DNA of 64,000 bases from Verticillium longisporum (lineage: Eukaryota; Ascomycota; Sordariomycetes; Glomerellales; Plectosphaerellaceae). A model generated the notes under the pieces. It saw nothing but the letters and a program-made list of their open reading frames with translations, was not told the origin of the DNA and made no database searches. Location: the NCBI GenBank assembly GCA_019188255.1, contig JAETXT010000007.1, positions 4,588,001-4,652,000 on the forward strand, given 5' to 3'. Both the position numbers and the translations under genes were made by a program. Shown one piece after another: positions 35,490 through 47,900 of the stretch (its first letter is position 1; the number at the start of each line of letters is the position of its first letter).

Positions 35490-37387
35490 GGAACGCCAGT
35501 ACCTATGGAAGTGGAAACCAAATGTAAGGGTGCGGAATCACGCGTAGAACTCCTTTGGCTACAAAGGCGTCAGAAGAAAACCCGTGAGGCCGTACGTCTT
35601 TGATAGTGGCCAGCGCCCGCAGGGCGGGTGAACAACATCTCTCGCAGCGCAGCAAAAACTCTGCATCCTCAAGGTGGCACATGATCCACGGTAATGCCTT
35701 GCTCTGCGGCGCTCATAGTTGTTACTGCGAGGAATGAAGAACGCGTTCGGGGTGGGAGGCGATGGGGATGTTTCGACGACCGGTAATGGCGGAAATTGGC
35801 ATGAAAGAGCATCGAATTTACGATCCGTTAGTGCTGACATGGCAGCAGGCTGCGCAGGACCACGGTTGTTGAGCTGCGTGGGCAAGGCTGGTGGCGCTTT
35901 CGGGCAGGCTTCTCATTCAGGCATGTGTGCAGGTGCAGGATAAGCGCTCATATGCTTCAGCTGAATTGACGATCGTGAGGCAAAATGATCTCGACGAGGG
36001 TGACTTTGTCAATCATGTACATGGCAAGGTTGTGACTCGATGGGCTGTATAGAGTGCAGATTGTGTGTGTTAGAAGATGTTGCTTGCCGTAACTCAGCAA
36101 CACCCCCTTCAGATATCTGGCCCTTCGTGGCAGAATAATGACATGCGACATGTACGTACCGCAAAGACGGACTTTTGGTGCTGTAAATTGAGCTGGACGT
36201 CTTCATGGTAGCGTATCGCAATACTGAGTAATTGCCCCAAGCCAGACTGTTGGATTTATGTACCCCAAAGCAAGGCTCTGGGCCTGCTTGCATTGAACGA
36301 CCCAGCCATAGTATCGGGGAACGACTTTGGCGCAAGCTACGAAGTGAAGCTGAGCCGCAATTCCGCCCACTTTCTCCAACCCAAGGACGGCAAAGACATC
36401 ATGCAGGGCCCAGCATCAGTCAATATCGTTGGTTGATTTAAAAATCTGTGGGTGCACAAACCACGCATATCACATCGCCGGTCTGCTGGGACTAACTCGG
36501 CTTCCAATGCCCAGGGATCACGTCGCCTTATCAGCTCGGTAATCCAATGCGGCATACTGCTCACACACCACCATGGGAGAAGAGGAAGGCCAGCTCGAAT
36601 CAGCCGTTAGCCCATTCTGGTCTAGAATCCAGACGAGGGAGCGAGAAATTATCGGTCTTCACAGCACATGGTGGGTGGATCAATGTCGAGTTGGTGTGAT
36701 CGCGTTGGCGATTCTGCAAATTTCTCCGTTGCAGGTAGGCCGCAAGAAGCTGGGTTCGGGTCGGTGGCCGAGCTGGCATGCCATGTCTATTCTCTTCGTG
36801 CACTCTGATCGTATCCTAGAGAGATGTCGAGGCGACGCCGCAGATGGAGCTTATTCAGACTACACACTATGACCCCCGTGAGCACTTCTTGGGGTCGCCC
36901 GACTTTGTCGTCAGCCAGGGCCGGCAGTACGCCGTGCCGCAGCAGCTCAACCGTGATATGTCCGTTTTGGCGGGGTTCCGTATTCGAGACGGGGGCCGAA
37001 TGAAAACGGTCACTGCTCGTGGGGTATCTTTGCTGCTCAAAAAGGTACATGTCTGCTCCCAGCCTAGGCCCTGTGTCGACACCTTGGGGCTCGTCATGTA
37101 AGTACCCCGCTCGTCCTCACAGATATATGGCCCCCACCCAACTCAATGGCGGGGGAAACCGTCGCGACCGAGACTTTGGAGACGGACTTTTTTTTTCTGG
37201 CGGCTGCCGATTTCCCAACCTCATCCCAGAGCTCCTGCTGCGCGTGCGACACAGCTTTCCTTTGCATGCTCATCCCCAGGCTCGCCGCCGCACCATTCCC
37301 CTCGACGCCCACGACAGCGAGAATCAACAGCCGTTCAGTTGGCAATCTCGCCCAATTTGCGCCAGATTCCTTCCATCATCAGTCGCA
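35490..37387. other. Intergenic before TRM4
   Basis: 1.9 kb with no confident gene. Frames at 36573-36872 and 36844-37101 (+) and 36787-37050 (-) have mixed composition, no domain and no conserved splicing pattern. The final 250 bases are the likely TRM4 promoter and leader. Confidence 0.4.
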
Positions 37388-40172
37388 ATGGGTCGTGGCA
37401 AGAGGAGAAACGCCGTATGTTCTACCGCCGTGAACGAGCCAGCTCCCCTCCCTTTCTCCTCCATCCTGCTGACCGACGTCGCCAGAACAAGCAGGGCCGT
37501 CACAGCGGTCCCCGGTCCGAGAGCTGGAAGTCCTACGCACAGGTCGAGAAGAAGCACGAGAAGCTGCAGGCCTACTACGATGGCTTGCTCCAGCTGCCCG
37601 AGGAGGAGAGGGAACAGTTCTGGGATGCCCTGAAGAGGGAACTGCCCAACAGCTTCCGTTTTGCCGGCTCCAAGGGGTAATTGACGCGCTCCATCGCTCT
37701 CTCTCTCTGCTCTGCTCTGCTCTGCTCTGCTCTGCTCTGCTCTGCTCTGCTCTGCTCTGCTCTGCTTTGCTCTGCTCGGCGAGAAAGACAATGCTGACAC
37801 AGCCCAGCCACGCCATTGCCGTTCGCGACCTCCTCGTCAACAGGTACATGCCCGAGATTGTCAAGATTGAGCACGCAGACGGCCGCACCGTCGAGCCGCC
37901 CAAGCCCATCCCCTGGTACCCGAACGAGCTCGCCTGGGACATGACGACGCCCAAGAACATTGTCCGAAAGTTCGCCCCCTTCTCCGCCTTCCAAAAGTTC
38001 CTCGTCTCCGAGACGAGCATCGGCAACATCTCGCGCCAGGAGGTCGTCAGCATGATCCCGCCGCTCGTCATGGACCTGCGCCCCGGCATGACCGTCCTCG
38101 ACATGTGCGCCAGCCCCGGCAGCAAGGCCACGCAGCTCCTCGAGATGGTCCACCAGGGCGAGGAGGCCCGCATCAAGAAGGTCCTGCGCGCCTTTGCCCA
38201 GCAGGACGGCCTCGACCTCGGCGCCGAGACGGACGAGGAGCGCCAGGCCGACCTCGCCGCCGACCCCGCCGACGACGGACGCGCCACCGGCCTCCTCATC
38301 GCCAACGACGCCGACTACAAGCGGTGCCACATGCTGGTCCACCAGCTGAAGCGTCTCTCGTCGCCCAACATGATTGTCACCAACCACGACGCGACCATGT
38401 ACCCCTCCATCAAGCTGCCCTCCGACCCCGACACCCCCGACAAGCCCAAGTACATGAAGTTTGACCGCATCCTCGCCGACGTGCCCTGCTCCGGCGACGG
38501 CACCATGCGCAAGAACATGAACCTCTGGAAGGACTGGAACCCCAACAGCGCCCTCGGCCTGCACACGACGCAGATCCGCATCCTCGTCCGCGCCCTGACC
38601 ATGCTCAAGCCCGGCGGCCGCGTCGTCTACTCGACCTGCAGCATGAACCCCGTCGAGAACGAGGCCGTCGTCGGCGCCGCCATTGACCGCTGCGGCGGGC
38701 CCGACAAGGTCGAGATTGTCGACTGCAGCCACGAGCTCGTCGGCCTCCAGAGGCGCCCGGGCCTCAAGGACTGGCAGGTCATGGACAAGGCCGGCCGCGT
38801 CTGGAAGTCGATGCACGAGGTCAACGAATTCATGGACGGCAAGGACGCCGTCGCCGTGCCCGGCCGCGTCGTCGAGTCCATGTTCCCCCAGCCCCCGACG
38901 AGCGACAGCGCCGGCCTGCCGCTCGAGCGCTGCATGCGCGTCTACGCCCACCTGCAGGACACGGGCGGCTTCTTCATCACCGTGCTGCACAAGAAGGCCG
39001 AGGTCAAGATCAAGCCCGAGCCGGTGCCCGTCAAGTCGCAGACCACGACGGCGGCCGCCACGCCTGCGCCTGAGGCTGCGCCTGAGGCTGAGAAGCCTGT
39101 CGAGGCTGCGCCTGAGGCTGAGAAGCCTGTCGAGGCTGCGCCTGAGGCTGAGAAGCCTGTCGAGGCTGCTCCTGAGGCTGCCCCTGAGGCTGATGCCATG
39201 CAGGTTGACCAGGACGAGTCGAGCAACGGCACGAAGCGGGCGCGCGAGGATGAAGCCGTCGAGACAGAGTCGCAGGCTTCAAAGAAGCCCAAGGTCGATG
39301 AGAGCAACAGCGAAGAGGCCAAGGAGGAGGCCAAGGAGGAGGCCAAGGAGGAGGCCAAGCCTGCCGAGGCGGCGCCGAAGCCGACCAACACAAAGCCGAT
39401 CCGCAACCAGCACGGACAGATCGAGGAGCCGTTCAAGTACCTGGCGCCGGACCACGAGGTGCTGCAGAACATCAAGACGTTCTACTCGGTGTCGGCGCGG
39501 TTCCCGCAGGACCGGTTCATGGTGCGCAACGCGACGGGCGAGCCGGCCAAGGCCATCTACTACACGTCGTCGCTGGCCAAGGACGTGCTGACGGAGAACG
39601 AGGGCCGCGGCGTCAAGTTTGTGCACGGCGGCGTCAAGATGTTCATGCGGCAGGACGCGCCGTCGGCCGAGGTGTGCCGGTGGCGGATCCAGTCGGAGGG
39701 CATGCCGATCGTGCAGGGCTACGTCGGCGAGGAGCGCATCGTGCGGCTCACGAACAAGGAGACGCTGCGGCGGCTGCTCATTGAAATGTTCCCCAAGATT
39801 GCCGACGGCGCGTGGCGGGCGCTCGGCGAGGTGGGCGAGCGCGTGCGCGACGTTGGCATGGGCTGCCTCGTGCTGCGGCTCGAGCCCGACGGCACGGCCG
39901 ACGGCTTCACCGAGCGCATGGCGCTGCCGCTGTGGAAGAGCCTGCACTCGCTCAACCTCATGCTGCCCAAGGAGGACCGCTCGGCCATGCTGCTGCGCCT
40001 CTTCAACGACACGACGCCGCTCGTCAACCTGGCCCTGACCAAAGAGAAGCAGGCGCAGGTGCAGCAGCAGCAGCAGCTCCAGAGCGAGACGCAGGAGAAC
40101 GGAGACGGCGCGGCCGACGAGGCGGCGATGGATGAGGCGATTGAGGATGCGCCCACGCCGGGCAGCGACTAG
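37388..40172 (+). CDS. TRM4: tRNA (cytosine-5-)-methyltransferase Trm4/Ncl1
   Basis: Exons 37388-37414 (only nine codons, MGRGKRRNA), 37486-37676 and 37808-40172, giving 860 residues. The second junction is phase 2 and restores RFAGSKGHAIAVRDLL. The Rossmann-fold methyltransferase domain shows the SAM-binding MCASPGSKATQLLEM near residue 172, DVPCSGDGTMRKN near 296 with one catalytic Cys, and the second catalytic Cys in TCSMNPVENEAVV near 348. After the domain an inserted low-complexity linker holds three EAAPEAEKPV repeats and four KEEA repeats, then the family C-terminal part resumes (FKYLAPDHEVLQNIKTFY). Known role: NSUN2/Trm4 makes m5C in tRNAs using S-adenosylmethionine, mainly in the nucleus. 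The second intron carries a TCTGC repeat. Confidence 0.95.
37706..37775 (+). repeat. (TCTGC)14 microsatellite in TRM4 intron 2
   Basis: Fourteen consecutive 5-base units, one variant (TTTGC, unit 13). It occupies over half of the 131-base intron and supplies much of its pyrimidine content. Confidence 0.92.
39062..39360 (+). repeat. Coding repeats in the TRM4 linker
   Basis: Near-perfect 36-base copies encode a 12-residue unit containing EAEKPVEAAP (39080-39187, three copies). A 12-base unit encoding KEEA follows at 39316-39357. They lie outside the catalytic domain, so length change is probably tolerated. Confidence 0.85.
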
Positions 40173-40855
40173 GCTCGGTCGTTTCTGGAATCGAAATACA
40201 ATAAAATCTGGTGTTTTCGGGGGTTCTCTTTTGACATAGCTGGCGAGAGGTATATAGCAGGGAAATGAGCAGTCGGCGTTCACATGTCATTCTGGCCGAT
40301 GATGAATCCGTGACAATTCAAGTGTTCGTGTCTGATCCTTGAAAAGTGCTCCTTTCTTCTGCCAACTCTGGTTCATGTTGAGTCGATGCATTGTCTTCTT
40401 CACTCTCATCATCGACAGGGTTATGCGACCATCGTCTCGTCATACTGGTTTTACCATTCGTCCTCATGACCCTCGTCCTCAGGCCCTCGAACATGTTGCT
40501 TTCATGCTTCCATGCACCCACCAAGGTGATGAATGTGCTGCGGTGGTACTGTGTGCCGTCACCGTGCTCTACCAGTTCATACACTGTCACCAGAGCCCCA
40601 GAATCGCTCTCCTCTCACTCTCAACAACCAACTCCCACGACACACACATCTGCCTCCTCACCAACAAACACCACACCATCCGTGAGCAGCATCCCTTACG
40701 GCCGAGCCCTCGCCGCTCTACAGACATGAGCATTCACGTTCGTCCAAAAAGACCCCTGTGTCCGAGCCCCGAGCTGACAAATAAGCGACAGTGAGATCCC
40801 CCGCTTGTTCATTCGAATTCCTCGCCTGGAGCTGCCCCAGAACCAGGACCCGACG
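40173..40855. other. Intergenic, TRM4 to tubulin cofactor D
   Basis: 680 bases with the TRM4 3' UTR and the promoter of the next gene. No other gene is supportable. Confidence 0.45.
40200..40205 (+). terminator. AATAAA polyadenylation signal of TRM4
   Basis: Canonical hexamer 28 bases after the TRM4 stop codon. The position is right for an efficiency or positioning element, although fungal genes often lack a strict AATAAA. Confidence 0.5.
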
Positions 40856-43800
40856 ATGGAGGACGCACCGGAGGATGATCGCGACGTCAAGCTCCAAAAG
40901 GCGTCCAGCGATCTCATAGCCGACTTTGATCGCTCGCTGACGCCCTTTCTCCGCAAACCCAACGGCGAGCTGCGCACCCGCGTCCGCATCAGCGAGACGG
41001 CGAGGCTCACATCCACCGTGCGTGAGCCCGACCTGCCTCCTGTTCCGATCAAGATTGGTTTCCCTTCCAGGTGGCAGGAGACTGGACCCGAGAACTGACC
41101 AAACCGCCCGGCGATAGCTCCTCGACCCCTTCCAAGAACTGCCGCAGCTCCTCGATCCCCATCTGCCGAAATGGCTGCCCCTCCTCGCCGCCTCGTACCT
41201 GGAGAACCTCTACACGCAGGCCGGCCGCCTGACGAGACCATCGTCAGCCGCGCCCACCGCCCGAGCCCAGCTGCTCGAGCCCCTGCCCGCCGCCATTGCC
41301 CGCCTCGTCTACACCCTGACCAAGATCCGCGGCGCCGCCGTCATCCTGCGCTTCCTGCCCGTCGAGGCCCGCCACCTCGAGCCCCTGCTGGCGGCCCTCG
41401 AGTCGGCCGAGCGCAGGGCCGCCAGGCCCTCGCTCCTCGCCCTGACCGACTCGGTCCGCGCCCACGCCGCCGCCGCTGAGCCCTCCCAGCGCGACTGGAT
41501 CTGGGAGGAGCGCTACCTCGTGCTCCTCTGGCTCGCCCAGCTGCTGCTCGCCCCCTTTGACCTGTCGACCATCTCCTCGGCCGACCCCGCCGACGACCCC
41601 GCCGCCGCCGCCGCCGCCGCCCTCGTGCCGCTGCCCGGCTTTGCCTGGCCCAGGGGCCTGCCCGCCATCACCACGCGCGTGCTGCCCCTGGCTGTCAAGT
41701 ATCTCGCCTCGCCCGGCAAGGAGCGCGACGGCGCGCGCCACCTCCTCGTCCGCCTGTCCATGCGCCGCGACATGCAGTCCCTCGGCGTGCTGGATGCCCT
41801 CGTCAGCTGGGCCCTCGCCTCCCTGCGCCCACGGGACGTCGCCACGACCAAGACGGCCGACGACATCGACGACAACGACAACGACGACGGCAGCCCTCAT
41901 GCGCCCGAGCACCAGCCCTACTTTCACATTGGCGTCCTCTCTTTCCTCGCCGGCGTGCTCCGCGCCTCCGTCAACACGTCCGACATGGACGCCTCGCTGT
42001 CCGCCATCTTTACCGTCGTCCACGCCGTCTCCGAGGCCGATTCGCCCATCGCCGCCTCCATCCGTGCCTACGCCGTCGCCCGCAAGATGGTCATCAAAGT
42101 CATCCGCTCCATCGCCGTCCTCCTCCTCGGCAGCGGCGGCCACCAGCACAGAGACCGAGAGCCCCACCCGGCCATCGACCTCGTCGAGCTCGCCATCGGC
42201 TACCTCTTGGAACGTCTCGCCGACAACGACACGCCCGTCCGCCTCGCCGCCTCCAAGGCCCTCAGCGTCATCACCCTCAAGCTCGACCCCGACATGGCCG
42301 ACGAGGTCGTCGATGCCGTCCTCGACGCCCTCAACCGCAACGTCCTCTGGGCCGTCTCCGCCGTCGGCACCGCCGAGCCCGTCCGCGACCTGTCCGCCGT
42401 AGACCCCCTCGAGTGGCACGGTCTCACCCTGACCCTGTCCCACCTCCTCTACCGCCGGTCCCCGCCCCCCGCCAGCTGCCCGCCTTCATCGCCGCGCACT
42501 TGCTGTCCCTCGCCTTGGAGAAGCGCAGCACCCCCGGCAGCCCCGTCGGCGCCAACGTCCGCGACGCCGCCTGCTTCGGCATCTGGGCCCTCGCGCGCCG
42601 CTACACCACCGCCGAGCTGCTGGCTGTCCCCACCGGCGAAACGACTTCTTCTTCTTCTTCTTCTTCTTCTTCTGCCCCCCCTTCAATTCTCCAGCGTCTC
42701 GCCACCGAGCTGACCGTGACGGCGTCCCTCGACCCCGCCGGCAACATCCGACGCGGCGCCTCCGCCGCCCTCCAGGAGCTCATCGGCCGCCACCCCGACA
42801 CCGTCGACAAGGGCATCTGGCTCGTCCAGACCGTCGACTACCACGCCGTTGCCCTGCGCGCCCGCGCCCTCCACGAAGGCGCCCTCAAGGCTGCCAGGCT
42901 GAGCCCCGCCTCCCGCCGCGCCCTCCTGCGGGGCCTCCTCGACTGGCGCGGCGTCGGCGACCCGGACGCCGGTGCCAGGCGCGTTGCCGGCGCCTCCTTT
43001 GGCACGCTGACGCGTGAGCTGTCGAGCGGCCAAGAGAAGGAGCTCACGCAGTTCCAAATCTCAGCCAAGATGGTGCTCGAGCGACTCGCCGGCCTGCAGA
43101 ACAGACAGGTCGAGGAGCGGCACGGCCTGCTCCTCTGTCTGGCGTCCGTGCTCGACAAGTTTCCGAGCCTCGTCGGCGCGCCGGAGACCGGGCTGTCTGC
43201 CGACAATGTGTCCGTCGCGCAGCGCGTCGTTCGCGAGGTGACCGACATACTTCAGGCCGTCAACCAGACGACCTACCGTCGCCCAGAACTCGTTGCCGAG
43301 GCCGCGAACCGCCTCATCATCGCCTCGCTGCCCGTACTCCAGGCCTCGAGCCTCGGCGCCGCTGCTAACACGACGCCGACCGGCCTGCAGCTGCTCTGCC
43401 CCGGCTTCGAGGTCGTGTCACCGGACAGCACGCAAGATTTGCTCCAGATCGTCGCCGCCGTTGACGCCCTGCCAGGGATCCCGAGTCAAGTGAAAGGTCT
43501 CGTCCACCATTTCGAAGCCACCATCTCGGCAGGTCTCAGCCGCCCCGAAAAGTCTGCCATCGCCGCCGCCGCGGAAGCGGCCCTCGTGCTCCTTGCCTTT
43601 TCAGAACCTGCAGAACGAAATCGCATCGTCACGCAGTGGGCCGCGACGACTCGCCAGAAGCCTACATCCCGGACGACCTCGGACCACGGCTACTTTGCAG
43701 CCCTGACCATGGCCCACCCCCTGACAATGACGGCGACCAGGGGTAGCACCTCCGACACTGCCGACGCTCCCGGAGGAACATTACGACAGACGCCATTCTG

Positions 43801-44907
43801 TCGCGCTGGGCGAGCGACAAGGACATTGACACGAGGGTGGCCATCCTGCAGAGCCTCACAGAGAGCGTCGTACTGCAAGACGGCGCCTCGGCATTCCTGG
43901 ACCTGCTGGCTCAGGGCCTCAACGACTACACAACTACTGCGCGGGGCGATGTAGGCTCGCATGTACGACTGGGCGCTTTGCGCGCAACAAGGTGCATCTG
44001 GCGATCGCTGCAGTCGTCGGGTGGCTCTGCGCGACAGCAGGAGTACTTGAGGGCTGCCGTGTCAAAGCTCTACCTCAACGTTCTGCGCCTGGCCGCGGAG
44101 AAACTGGATCGCGTCCGCACAGAGGCACAGGCTGTGCTGTCGCTTACCTTGACGCCCAGGTCCGTCATGGTTTCTCACCCTCCTTCTCTCATGCTCGCTG
44201 ACACAATCTATAGCTATGCCGTGTGGTTTAATAAGCTTACGTTTTCATCACGCACCTACCTCCTTGCACTGTTGACTCTCTACGCGCAAGATGAATACAT
44301 TCACCCTCTGATCATGGAACTGGCCAGGGCCGACCCTGGTCCATGGATGGCAGAGCTCCTCGCGGGCTACGTCACTTCTGCGGACACGGGCAACGAGGAC
44401 CTTGTCATCGCGGCGCGTGCCGCTCTCACCGAGTACTGCAGCATGGCGCCGGCTAATCGAGATGATGTGTGTACAGCTCTTGTTCGTAACCTGTCGTCGC
44501 GGCAAGGCCAGGACAGGGTATTGGTGCCGACGCTGGAAATCGTCGCGTTTCTATACCGTGCGGGCCTATTTGCCGGGTGCCGGGGCGTCGATCCCAAGAG
44601 GCTTTGTCTCCTGGTGCAGAAGGCAGGGTATAAGACGGGGAGCATCCGGAAGCTGGAGGCCTGTATACACGTGTACGGCTGTGTTGCCATGTTTGAGGAT
44701 CACGCAGAGGCTGCAGCGCAAGAGGCGCGGAAGCGGCTGGGAGCCCTCATGTTCCATCCCTGGCCGCGAGTTCGGAGTCTGGTTGTTGACGAATTATGGC
44801 AACTCTTTTGTGACGATGAGGCCGGGCCCAGGCTCAAGAGCGTAGACTGGGGCCGGGCGGACAAGGGGGCCATCAGAAATGTCGTGTCAGTGCTTGGTCT
44901 CGCCTAA
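40856..44907 (+). CDS. Tubulin-folding cofactor D (frame interrupted)
   Basis: Exons 40856-41017, 41118-44159 and 44214-44907. The start gives EDAPEDDRDVKLQKASSDLI. The first junction yields ETARLTSTLLDPFQELPQLL. The whole chain is helical HEAT-type repeat (for example NDTPVRLAASKALSVITLKL), and the C-terminal TFCD domain is marked by TTTARGDVGSHVRLGALRA. Known role: cofactor D (yeast Cin1) holds beta-tubulin and assembles the alpha/beta dimer with cofactors C and E in the cytosol. Length about 1,298 residues, as expected. Two frame changes occur inside exon 2: at a C6 run 42465-42470, where one extra C restores the frame, and within 43747-43780, where one missing base is the simplest repair. 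The last intron is 54 bases, stop-free and a multiple of three. A run of ten Ser comes from a TTC/TCT microsatellite. Confidence 0.9.
42645..42673 (+). repeat. (TTC)n microsatellite coding poly-Ser
   Basis: Uninterrupted TTC/TCT trinucleotide repeat encoding about ten consecutive Ser in the loop between two HEAT-type helices of tubulin cofactor D. Confidence 0.9.
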
Positions 44908-47900
44908 CCAATGTTGTCGGAGTACTATGTACGACTTTGAAATCGACAGGGAGAGGATGCATCGAGAAGGCATGGAAGAAGCCAAATCAGTGATACAAAT
45001 TGTCAAGTGGCGTCACTCCCGCGTGCTGGCGCAGCCTCTTGTCTCGTCTTGTTGCTGAAGCGCATTGTGTGGCGCCGCCATTTAGACATGCCTCTCCCTC
45101 GTCAGTTGGCTCACCACAACATCTGCGACAATCGTGGAAAGTTTTGCTGTCGATCCTTGCGAGCTAGTCGTCTGGCTCATTCCACAGCCAAAGATGGGGT
45201 GAGGATGCTCGGTCCCGATGGCGAGCTCTGTCGCGATACCTAGCTGCAGCACGTCGTCGTTGGCCTTCCCATACAGGAAGGTCAGCAGCAGAGATGGCCC
45301 ACGACCCCCACTAGGGGACGGGAAGATCAGCAGGGTCTCCTCATGGTGGTGAGGAGGCTAGGAACAATACAGGAAAAAGGAAGCGGATGATGCTTTAGTT
45401 ACTTGGGGGTGGGACTGAAGAACGGGATGTGGGAGTGCGACGTCGCCCCCGACTTGCGGGATGATTGTGAGGCCACATCGCGCTCTGACATCGCGCTCTG
45501 ATAGCAAGAGTTAAAGCGACACCCAAGGGAGGTTCAGAGGGAAATCAACGAGCTCGGCATTCAGCGGCCGCTCAGCATTTGAGAGTGCCGTGTGCTGAGC
45601 TTGAAGCAACAGTGACGCAGGCGACAGTAGAGCGGTCTCATCCTCGGAATGAGGCATCAGGGATCGTCGATGTGCCGAAGTTTCCATTCCACCCGCCAGC
45701 TACTGCCACCACCAGGGCATTGAAGCTGCTCCAACAACCTTTTCGATGTTCCCTCACATAGCGCCGCCGTACAATGCGAATGATGCCATGGCGCACCTCA
45801 TGCAGGGAAGAGCAGGACACAGCAAGTTCTTGGCGGATGCAGGGCGAGAGGGGCATTTGCCGGCAGAGAGTGTTGCATTCACAACGAGGCTGATCGTGAT
45901 GCAGGAGGTGGCTGGTTGACTAGTAGGCCAGGGTACCGGGACCTTTTGCTGGCGAATGCGCAGAGGCTCATTGCTGTTTCTTATGATGGTCTGCCTGCCA
46001 GCCAGTCTGGCAGCCTGTCACCCGGGAGGTAGTAGATGCGACTAGATGCGACTGAGTGGTGTGACTGCAACTCGAATGTCACCAGGTTAGGCTCTCATTC
46101 GGCTTCTGGTGTTTGGGCTTCCCGAGGCCCGAGCGGCAGGATAAGGTTCAGGAATCAACCTGGTGCACAATGGGTGTCTTGAGGCGCCTCGTTCTCGGAA
46201 GGCAGTTGAGCTTGGCTTGCGTGCGGTGATCAGACTCTGTCGAGCGTGAACTTGAATCAATTCTAAACGTTCCACGGAGATGCCATGTTTTGGAGACGAG
46301 ATGGGATTTATCAAGTGTCACTTTGGCGACGAGGTACATGTACTCAGGTGGTTGACTGTGGTGCCGCTAATCAAGAGGCAGGAGTACCTCGATTGAGGGG
46401 AAAGTGTGGCCCGACCAGCGTGGTGTTGCCGTCAATTTTTTGGGCGCTGCACGGGAAGAAGGGACTACCCGGCGGCCAATCCAGGCAGGCGCGACACTCA
46501 ATTGGCTGGCTGTCAGACACTCTTTACGTACGTACGCAGCTAGCTTCTGAGGAAGTGAGTCTTTTGGTGGTGAGAGAGGCGTCGAGTGGTGACAGAGGGC
46601 GTCGAGCCAGCGCACAGGTGCGAACGGGAAAGAAGCTGCCGCTTGTTTGCCTGACAGGTGCATCTTTCGCTCACAACTCAACACAGTCCAACAGTCAGCC
46701 ACCCAGATAACAAGCATGGGCCTTTCCCAGTCCCTTGGCGTGTGGGCATTACATGTATAGCCAGGTAAAGCATGGCGTGCTCACGTTGCACTGCAAGCCA
46801 CCGTCTCCAGGAAATGAATCGGACAAGCTTCTGTCTGGGGGAGCCTCTCACATGCAAGCGAGAGACAGCTGCGCGCTTTTCCCCTTCTTGCCGACCCCAA
46901 ACGACCCAAGCGAACGATGGAGCATGTCGCGTGATCACAGCGGTGTGTGTGGCAGGCGGCACCAAAGGAGCAGGCAGGAAGATAGACAGGTGGACGGACG
47001 GAGGCAGGAACAGGGGACCAGTAGTGGAGGCAAGCGCGACGACATCGGCAGCGAAATGAACAGAGCACCTGCTGGTCCTTGTCCCCCCAAGCCAAAGCAC
47101 GACACCGCCCAGAGCTCGTGTTTTCCCTGCTATGACTGGTCGGATAGATCAGAGGAGGTGGGGACACAGTCTGCAGTCGTCTGCACATGGCTGGGGTAAC
47201 AGTAGTAGGAGAAGGTCCCCTGCCCCATCGCCTGCGGCACCATTCGCTGACGCCTCGGTGGCAGTTCTCGACAGAGGCCCGAGACTGGCCCCAGCGCCTT
47301 TGGCGTACTGTACTTGTACTGCCAAGTTGGCGGGGGACGGTCTTGTGCTCAGCCCGTCTTCAACGCCGTGTGGCTGGCAACGATGAATGCACTGTACGGA
47401 CGACCCTGCCCTTCATCCCCCCCCCGTTCCTCCCCTCTCCGCCACGCTACGCCATGCCTCCATCCCCATCTTCTGTACGCCCTCCACCCACCAACACCCA
47501 TCGCCCTACAAACGCCCTTCCCTCCTAGTCTTCCTCCCCGGGAGTCCCTGACGCTACTGTTGATTCATCTCCCATGTAGGGTGTTCTTCATCGTCGTCTT
47601 CGCAGGCCCATCGACTCTGCTGGTCTCCAGTCAGATACATGTACATGTACATGCACCGACTGCTGCCGCCAGCGAGTTGTCAGCAAACTGAACGAATCTT
47701 CTAGTGGTTCGCAGCAGCAACTAACTACTCCTGGGCGCTACGCTGCAGACCGACCCCCAAACTAGGATCAACGCAGCTTGCGCAGCCAACCCAATCTTCC
47801 CCCTTCGAACCGCCGGATCACCTTGCATGGTAGCAGAGTCCAAAAGCAGGTCGCGCAGCTTGGCTTTGCATTTTCGCTAGTCCCTCTGTGTTGTGCGCCG

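Noticed and set aside
35559..35885. Minus-strand frame upstream of the membrane protein gene
   Set aside because: It could carry a 5' exon, but I cannot join it in frame to the known exons with a credible intron, and composition is mixed.
36573..37101. Two plus-strand frames before TRM4
   Set aside because: No domain, no consistent splicing, and overlapping minus-strand frames of equal quality.
37575..38990. 471-codon open frame antisense to TRM4, with RAEQS repeats
   Set aside because: The repeats are simply the antisense of the TCTGC intron microsatellite, and the rest mirrors the methyltransferase exon.
41244..42443. 399-codon open frame antisense to tubulin cofactor D
   Set aside because: Gly/Glu/Val-rich shadow of a biased coding exon; no domain or splice logic.
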